From NCBI GenBank assembly GCA_964453985.1, contig CAYVQB010000043.1:1-8039 (forward strand): 8,039 nt of DNA, given 5' to 3'. The translations under genes were made by a program, and so were the position numbers. Below the pieces are notes generated by a model. The model saw nothing but the letters and a program-made list of their open reading frames with translations. It was not told where the DNA came from and did no database searches. The stretch comes from CAYVQB01 sp964453985 (GTDB taxonomy: Bacteria > Babelota > Babeliae > Babelales > UASB340). Positions 4,148 to 8,039 of this stretch are shown here, piece after piece. Every line of letters begins with the position of its first letter. Within the stretch, counting starts at the first letter, position 1.

Positions 4148-6868
4148 ATGATTCCATTAAAACTAGAGTTAAAAAATTTTTTAAGTTATGGGGACACTGC
4201 TCATACGGTTGATTTCAGAGGTTATTCATTGATCTGCCTTTCTGGTAAAAATGGTAATGGCAAGTCTGCATTGCTTGATGCTATGACTTGGGCTGTTTGG
4301 GGTCAGGCCCGTAAAGTTTCTGGGACAGTAAAGCCTGATTTGGGTCTTTTGCGGCTAGGACAGACCCGTATGATGGTTAGTTTTGAGTTTGAGTTCAATA
4401 AATTAACTTATAGAGTACGCAGAGAGTTTGCTAAGACTTATGGTAAGCCCTATGCGGCCTTAGATTTAGATCTTTTTGATATTGCTCAGGATAAATTTGT
4501 TTCCTTATCTGAAAAAACAATTAGGTTGACTCAGGCTAAAATAGAGAATTTGCTTGGGCTTGATTTTGCAACATTTGTGAATTCAGCTTTTTTACGTCAA
4601 GGTCTTGCCAATGAGTTTTCTCAGAAAACACCCAAGGAACGTAAGCAGATTTTGGCTAATATATTAGGCCTTTCTCTTTATGATCAATTACAACAGGCTG
4701 CATCGGATAATGTTAAGAAGTTTTCAGATGACAAGAAGCTATTAATCAAATTGCAAGAACAAGTGACATTAGAATTGCAAAAAGAAGAGCAATTAATTAA
4801 AGACAAACAAGAGCAAGAGAAAATCTTAAAAGATGTTCAAGCAGAACAAAGTTCTTTCCAGGAAGTATTAGAAAATATAGAACATAAAAAAAACTTTTTC
4901 TTAAAACAAAAGCAAGAATATAATTTTTTACAGGAGCAAAATGAAGCTAAACAAAAGCAATATAGCTTAAAGTTGAATGTTTTACACGATTTGACTAGTT
5001 CCTGGAAGAATGTGCATTATAAAGCTTTGGGTATGCCTGATATAAAAGAGCTGGAAAATAAGAAGAGCTGTTTATTTGTTCAGCAGAAAGAGTTTTTAGT
5101 CTTGCAGCAAAGTAGTTTGACTTTGCAGGAAAAAAGCTTGCATCAAAAAGATTTGTATCAAAAAAAGGTTAATAAGTTAAAAACTAAATTAGAAAAAGAT
5201 TTATATGACTTTAGCTTAAGGTTAGAAAAAAAAGAACTGGAACGTAGGCAATTATTAAGCACTCTTGCTGATAGACAAAAATTAAAGCAAGAAGTAGAAA
5301 GAAAATTAAATAATAAAGGAAAAGAGCTTTTAGAGATAGAAAAAGAAGGGCAAAATCAAAAGAACTTTGCATCTAGGTTTATTACTATCCAGAACCAGTT
5401 TGAAAAACGGCGTTCATATTATTCAGTTTTAGTTCAAAAAGGTAATTGGTTAAAGACTCAATTAACGGATTTACAACAAAGGCAATGTTTTGTACAAAAT
5501 GAAAAAAGTCCCTCTTGCCCTTTGTGTGAGCAACTTTTAACAGCTAAGAGAAAACAATTTTTAGGGGTTAAGCTTAATCAAGATCTAAAATTTTTAAATT
5601 ATAGGTTAGATCGTATAAAAAAATTAATAGTAAAATTAAAAGAGCTTTTATTAGTACAGCATAAAGAGTATCAAGAGTTACTTGAAAAAAACGATTATTA
5701 TAAAGAATTATTATTAAAAAAAGATAATTTACATAAAGATCTAAAGCAACTTAATCTGGATTTGAAAGTTATAGATAAAAGCTTTTTAGAGTTAAAAATA
5801 AAAGAGAAAACCTTAAGCAAGACTTTAGTTTCTGATGGGCAAGTTCTTGCGGATCAACGAAAACGATTGAATATTTCATTGCAAAATGATGAAAATATAA
5901 AAGATTTTCTTATCTCTATAAAAGAGCTAGAGCAAGAGCTGAAAAATTTAAAGTATGATAAAAAATTACATTTAATATTACAACAAGAGCTGGCTAGTCT
6001 AGAAAAGAGCCTGACAGAGCTTGAATCTTTAAAACAAGAACTCTCTTCTCAAAAAGATAAAAGAGATAAAATAAAAGAATTAATTCTTGAACTAAGAGAA
6101 ACAGAAAAACTAAAAAAAGATTTTTGTGAAAAAATTAAAGGTTTAAAGTTTGATCCAGCTCAGGAGGGTTTATTAGAGCTGGAAATTAAAAGTACTAAGA
6201 ATAGTATAAATATTAAAATAAAAGAAAAAGATTTATTACTACAAAAAATGGGTAGCTTAGACAATGAGCTTGGTCGTATACAAAAATTAAAAAAAGATAA
6301 TTTAGAACATGATCAAAAATTAAAAATCTTAGAAGAAGAAATAGAAGAGTATCAGGTTTTGGTTCAGAGTTTTGGCAAGAATGGGATACAGGCTTTGTTA
6401 ATCGAAGAGTCTATACCGCAAATAGAAGAAGAAGCTAATAATATTTTGTCGCGCTTAACGGATAATCAAGCTCAGGTTTTTATAGAATCTTTGAGGGATT
6501 TAAAAAGTGGAGGCGTAAAAGAGACCCTTGATATTCAGATTTCAGATTCTGCTGGTATTAGGCCTTATGAGATGTTTTCAGGCGGGGAGGCTTTTCGTGT
6601 TGATTTTGCACTAAGAATAGCTATTTCAAAACTTTTAGCCTGTCGTGCAGGAACTGCATTGCAAACATTAATTATAGATGAGGGGTTTGGTTCTCAGGAT
6701 GAAGAGGGCCTTGGGCGTTTGATGGATGCAATCCATGCTATTTCGAAAGATTTTTGCAAAATAATAATCGTTTCACACTTGACCGATTTTAAAGATAATT
6801 TTCCTAGCCATTTTATTGTTGAAAAACATCCTTCAGGTTCTATCGTTCGTGTTGAACAACGAGGATAA
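4148..6868 (+). CDS. sbcC: SbcC/Rad50-type exonuclease ATPase subunit
   Basis: SbcC is the ATPase partner of the nuclease SbcD (Mre11-Rad50 family). The complex opens hairpins and processes blocked DNA ends. At 906 residues it is a little shorter than E. coli SbcC (1048). The N-terminal ABC half has the LKNFLSYG strand (8-15), Walker A GKNGNGKS (33-40) and the Q-loop FLRQG (Gln151). A long Lys/Glu/Leu-rich coiled coil (about 170-450) leads to the zinc-hook CPLC (Cys457, Cys460) at mid-protein, then a return coiled coil (about 465-770). The C-terminal half has the ABC signature FSGGE (810-814), Walker B LIIDE (841-845) and the H-loop SHLTD (His877). All catalytic parts are intact, so it should be functional. 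sbcD, usually just upstream, is not here. The start is fixed by the family N-terminus; no Shine-Dalgarno precedes it. It converges on the Nudix gene with a 7-bp gap. A Rad50 label would be equally fair. Confidence 0.94.
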   Translation: MIPLKLELKNFLSYGDTAHTVDFRGYSLICLSGKNGNGKSALLDAMTWAVWGQARKVSGTVKPDLGLLRLGQTRMMVSFEFEFNKLTYRVRREFAKTYGKPYAALDLDLFDIAQDKFVSLSEKTIRLTQAKIENLLGLDFATFVNSAFLRQGLANEFSQKTPKERKQILANILGLSLYDQLQQAASDNVKKFSDDKKLLIKLQEQVTLELQKEEQLIKDKQEQEKILKDVQAEQSSFQEVLENIEHKKNFFLKQKQEYNFLQEQNEAKQKQYSLKLNVLHDLTSSWKNVHYKALGMPDIKELENKKSCLFVQQKEFLVLQQSSLTLQEKSLHQKDLYQKKVNKLKTKLEKDLYDFSLRLEKKELERRQLLSTLADRQKLKQEVERKLNNKGKELLEIEKEGQNQKNFASRFITIQNQFEKRRSYYSVLVQKGNWLKTQLTDLQQRQCFVQNEKSPSCPLCEQLLTAKRKQFLGVKLNQDLKFLNYRLDRIKKLIVKLKELLLVQHKEYQELLEKNDYYKELLLKKDNLHKDLKQLNLDLKVIDKSFLELKIKEKTLSKTLVSDGQVLADQRKRLNISLQNDENIKDFLISIKELEQELKNLKYDKKLHLILQQELASLEKSLTELESLKQELSSQKDKRDKIKELILELRETEKLKKDFCEKIKGLKFDPAQEGLLELEIKSTKNSINIKIKEKDLLLQKMGSLDNELGRIQKLKKDNLEHDQKLKILEEEIEEYQVLVQSFGKNGIQALLIEESIPQIEEEANNILSRLTDNQAQVFIESLRDLKSGGVKETLDIQISDSAGIRPYEMFSGGEAFRVDFALRIAISKLLACRAGTALQTLIIDEGFGSQDEEGLGRLMDAIHAISKDFCKIIIVSHLTDFKDNFPSHFIVEKHPSGSIVRVEQRG

Positions 6869-6875
6869 AGACTTT

Positions 6876-7352
6876 TTATTTTAGGTGATTTTTTGCGAAA
6901 CCTTTTACAGAATCAAAACAATCAGCTGCAAGTATTTCATCTTTTATTAACCATTCAACCCTAGACACTTCTTCAATTTGTATCTTGAGCTCTGATTCTT
7001 CTGCTTCCATTGCATAAACAAAATCAACATGTATGTGTTCAACATCTTTACTGGTCTGTGGAATTATTTGATATAGTACGCTGTATGGTCGAGGGATTTG
7101 ACAATCAAATTCTCCAGATAGACCCATATCAGGATCATCGCTAATGATAGAGGCTTTTACTCCTGTTTCTTCAAACACCTCTCTTAGTGCTGCGTGGTGA
7201 GGGAGTTCGTTTGGTTGCAGATGTCCGCCTGCAGGAAGCCATTTTTGAAGCTTGTTATGGAAAATAACTAAGATTTTAGTTTTTTCTGGGTTTATTACAT
7301 AACCAGTTGCTGTAAAATCCTTTTTAAGGTTTTTAGTTTTTTCTATTAACAT
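6876..7352 (-). CDS. Nudix hydrolase, substrate unknown
   Basis: This is a small cytoplasmic hydrolase of the Nudix superfamily, which cleaves nucleoside diphosphates linked to other moieties (for example damaged NTPs, nucleotide sugars or ADP-ribose) using divalent metal. Counting from the ATG at 7352 (158 residues), the Nudix box GX5EX7REUXEEXGU is a perfect match at about residues 43-65, with metal-binding Glu61 and Glu62. The preceding WLPAGGH and following beta-rich segment fit the fold. Nothing outside the box points to a subfamily. The frame also opens at a GTG (7358), but AAAGG at 7358-7362 gives an ideal 5-nt spacer to the ATG and none to the GTG, so ATG is preferred. The upstream neighbour is acs on the same strand, separated by about 100 bp with a perfect inverted repeat. 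The downstream end converges on sbcC. Confidence 0.9.
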   Translation of the reverse strand: MLIEKTKNLKKDFTATGYVINPEKTKILVIFHNKLQKWLPAGGHLQPNELPHHAALREVFEETGVKASIISDDPDMGLSGEFDCQIPRPYSVLYQIIPQTSKDVEHIHVDFVYAMEAEESELKIQIEEVSRVEWLIKDEILAADCFDSVKGFAKNHLK

Positions 7353-7357
7353 TTTCA

Positions 7358-7362
7358 CCTTT
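7358..7362 (-). promoter_or_regulatory. Ribosome binding site of the Nudix gene
   Basis: The minus strand reads AGAAAGGTG before the ATG at 7352, a near copy of the anti-16S consensus AGAAAGGAGGTG with three bases missing. AAAGG with a 5-nt spacer decides for the ATG start over the GTG two codons upstream. Confidence 0.7.
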
Positions 7363-7363
7363 C

Positions 7364-7397
7364 TTAATAAAGGATTATATCTATAATCCTTTATTAA
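7364..7397. repeat. Perfect 16-bp inverted repeat between acs and the Nudix gene
   Basis: The left arm TTAATAAAGGATTATA (7364-7379) and its exact reverse complement (7382-7397) flank a 2-base centre, TC. As RNA the innermost pairs would open to form a hairpin with a short loop. Only two G-C pairs per stem and no U-run after it on the minus strand argue against a standard terminator for acs. The near-perfect dyad, only 11 nt from the Nudix ATG and containing TATAAT on both strands (minus at 7374-7379), is compatible with an operator overlapping a promoter. A leader hairpin or processing site is the alternative. The rest of the gap (7398-7460) holds only a weak AAGAG/CTCTT pairing. Confidence 0.75.
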
Positions 7398-7460
7398 ATA
7401 ATTTTGCTAAACAGATGGTAAAAGAGCCGTATATAAAAGCTAAGACTCTTAATAATCTTT

Positions 7461-8039
7461 CTATAAACTTTGTACTTCAGGAGTTAACTTATTAAAAACT
7501 GTTTTAATTTCTTCAACACTGTTTTCGTTTTCAAGCGTAGATATATCGCCAACATGTTTATTTTCGGCAATAGATTTTAAGATTCTGCGCATGATTTTGC
7601 CAGATCTGGTCTTTGGCAGGCTTTCAACAATAAAAACTTCTTTAGGTTTAGCTAAAGAGCCTATATAGGATTTAATACCTTTAATAATTTCTTCTTTTAA
7701 GAGCTCTGTTGCTGGAACAGCTTTTTTTAGTACCACGAAAGCAATAATTGCTTGTCCCTTGATTTCATCATGGACGCCAACTACAGCTGATTCTGCAACG
7801 TTCTTGTTTTGAATTATAGCGTTTTCTACTTCGGCTGTGCCAATCCTGTGTCCTGCTATATTTATTACTTCATCAGCTCTGCCGAGTATCCAAAAATATC
7901 CGTCAACATCTTTTATTGCATAATCGCCTGCGTAATATTGGTCCTTAAATTTTGACCAGTAAACTTGTTTAAATCTATCTTGATCATTGTATAGGCCTAA
8001 TGTTAACCCTGGCCATGGTTGTTTTATTACAAGGTAACC
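7461..8039 (-). CDS. acs: Acetyl-CoA synthetase (AMP-forming), C-terminal part; 5' end outside window
   Basis: Acs activates acetate to acetyl-CoA through acetyl-AMP. The frame is open from the right edge: 192 residues beginning GYLVIKQPWPG and ending in a TAG stop at 7461. Diagnostic motifs in order are PWPGLTLGLY, YWSKFKDQYYAGDYA, DGYFWILGRADEVI (hinge A8 region), AGHRIGTAEVE, then PKTRSGKIMRR, whose Lys (about residue 148 of this fragment, codon about 7596-7598) is the conserved catalytic Lys that is reversibly acetylated by Pat-type enzymes in many bacteria. Family members commonly have SGHR where this has AGHR. The length left is about the last 30 percent of a normal 650-residue Acs, with the mobile C-terminal domain intact. 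GTG at 7736 is an internal Val, not a start. Regulation cannot be judged because the promoter lies outside. Confidence 0.94.
   Translation of the reverse strand, partial: GYLVIKQPWPGLTLGLYNDQDRFKQVYWSKFKDQYYAGDYAIKDVDGYFWILGRADEVINIAGHRIGTAEVENAIIQNKNVAESAVVGVHDEIKGQAIIAFVVLKKAVPATELLKEEIIKGIKSYIGSLAKPKEVFIVESLPKTRSGKIMRRILKSIAENKHVGDISTLENENSVEEIKTVFNKLTPEVQSL

Noticed and set aside
4730..6360. Repetitive, A-rich Lys/Glu/Gln stretches in sbcC as DNA repeats
   Set aside because: They are heptad-type coiled-coil coding sequence on either side of the zinc hook; no true tandem or direct DNA repeat was seen.
7356..7358. GTG start for the Nudix gene
   Set aside because: AAAGG would touch the GTG with no spacer, while it is ideally placed 5 nt before the ATG at 7352.
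7418..7450. AAGAG/CTCTT pairing as an acs terminator
   Set aside because: It is only 5 bp with a loop of nearly 20 bases and a poor T-run, so not distinguishable from chance.
7461..7736. 91-residue protein starting at 7736
   Set aside because: The same frame continues open to the window edge with clear acetyl-CoA synthetase motifs; the GTG at 7736 is an internal Val codon, so this is not a separate small gene.

Overview
The window is about 8 kb of AT-rich (roughly one third G+C by eye), densely packed bacterial DNA. A Kdo transferase (waaA) indicates an LPS-bearing, Gram-negative-type envelope. A RodA-type SEDS protein indicates a peptidoglycan wall with an elongation machinery. Lysine-rich proteins, heavy AAA codon use and very short gaps between genes fit a low-GC, possibly reduced or host-associated lineage. 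The sequence alone does not identify the taxon; an under-sampled phylum is possible, but that is inference.

Layout: (1) The left edge holds the 3' end of lon (+): the Ser-Lys protease domain plus an unusual lysine/alanine tail. (2) lon converges, with only 2 bp between stop codons, on a minus-strand cluster read as rodA (4085-2997), then a four-TM channel-like protein (2924-1845), then waaA (1864-536). The last two genes overlap by 20 bp. (3) A 62-bp divergent region of almost pure A/T separates rodA from sbcC (+, 4148-6868). SbcC is a Rad50-type SMC-like ATPase with an intact zinc hook, and no sbcD is visible beside it. (4) sbcC converges, with a 7-bp gap, on a minus-strand Nudix hydrolase. 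(5) Upstream of the Nudix gene lie a perfect 16-bp inverted repeat and then the C-terminal third of an acetyl-CoA synthetase (acs, minus), cut by the right edge.

Most genes are housekeeping: protein quality control, LPS inner core, cell shape, DNA end processing, acetate activation. The exception is the protein at 1845-2924. Its topology and motif order (one N-terminal TM, a beta-rich periplasmic domain with a degenerate FPFD-like turn, then M1-M4) match prokaryotic pentameric ligand-gated ion channels, the bacterial relatives of Cys-loop neurotransmitter receptors. It sits between two envelope-biogenesis genes and overlaps waaA, so it is probably co-expressed with envelope synthesis.

No tRNA, rRNA, CRISPR array, insertion sequence or prophage gene was recognised. 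No gene-free stretch exceeds about 110 bp.
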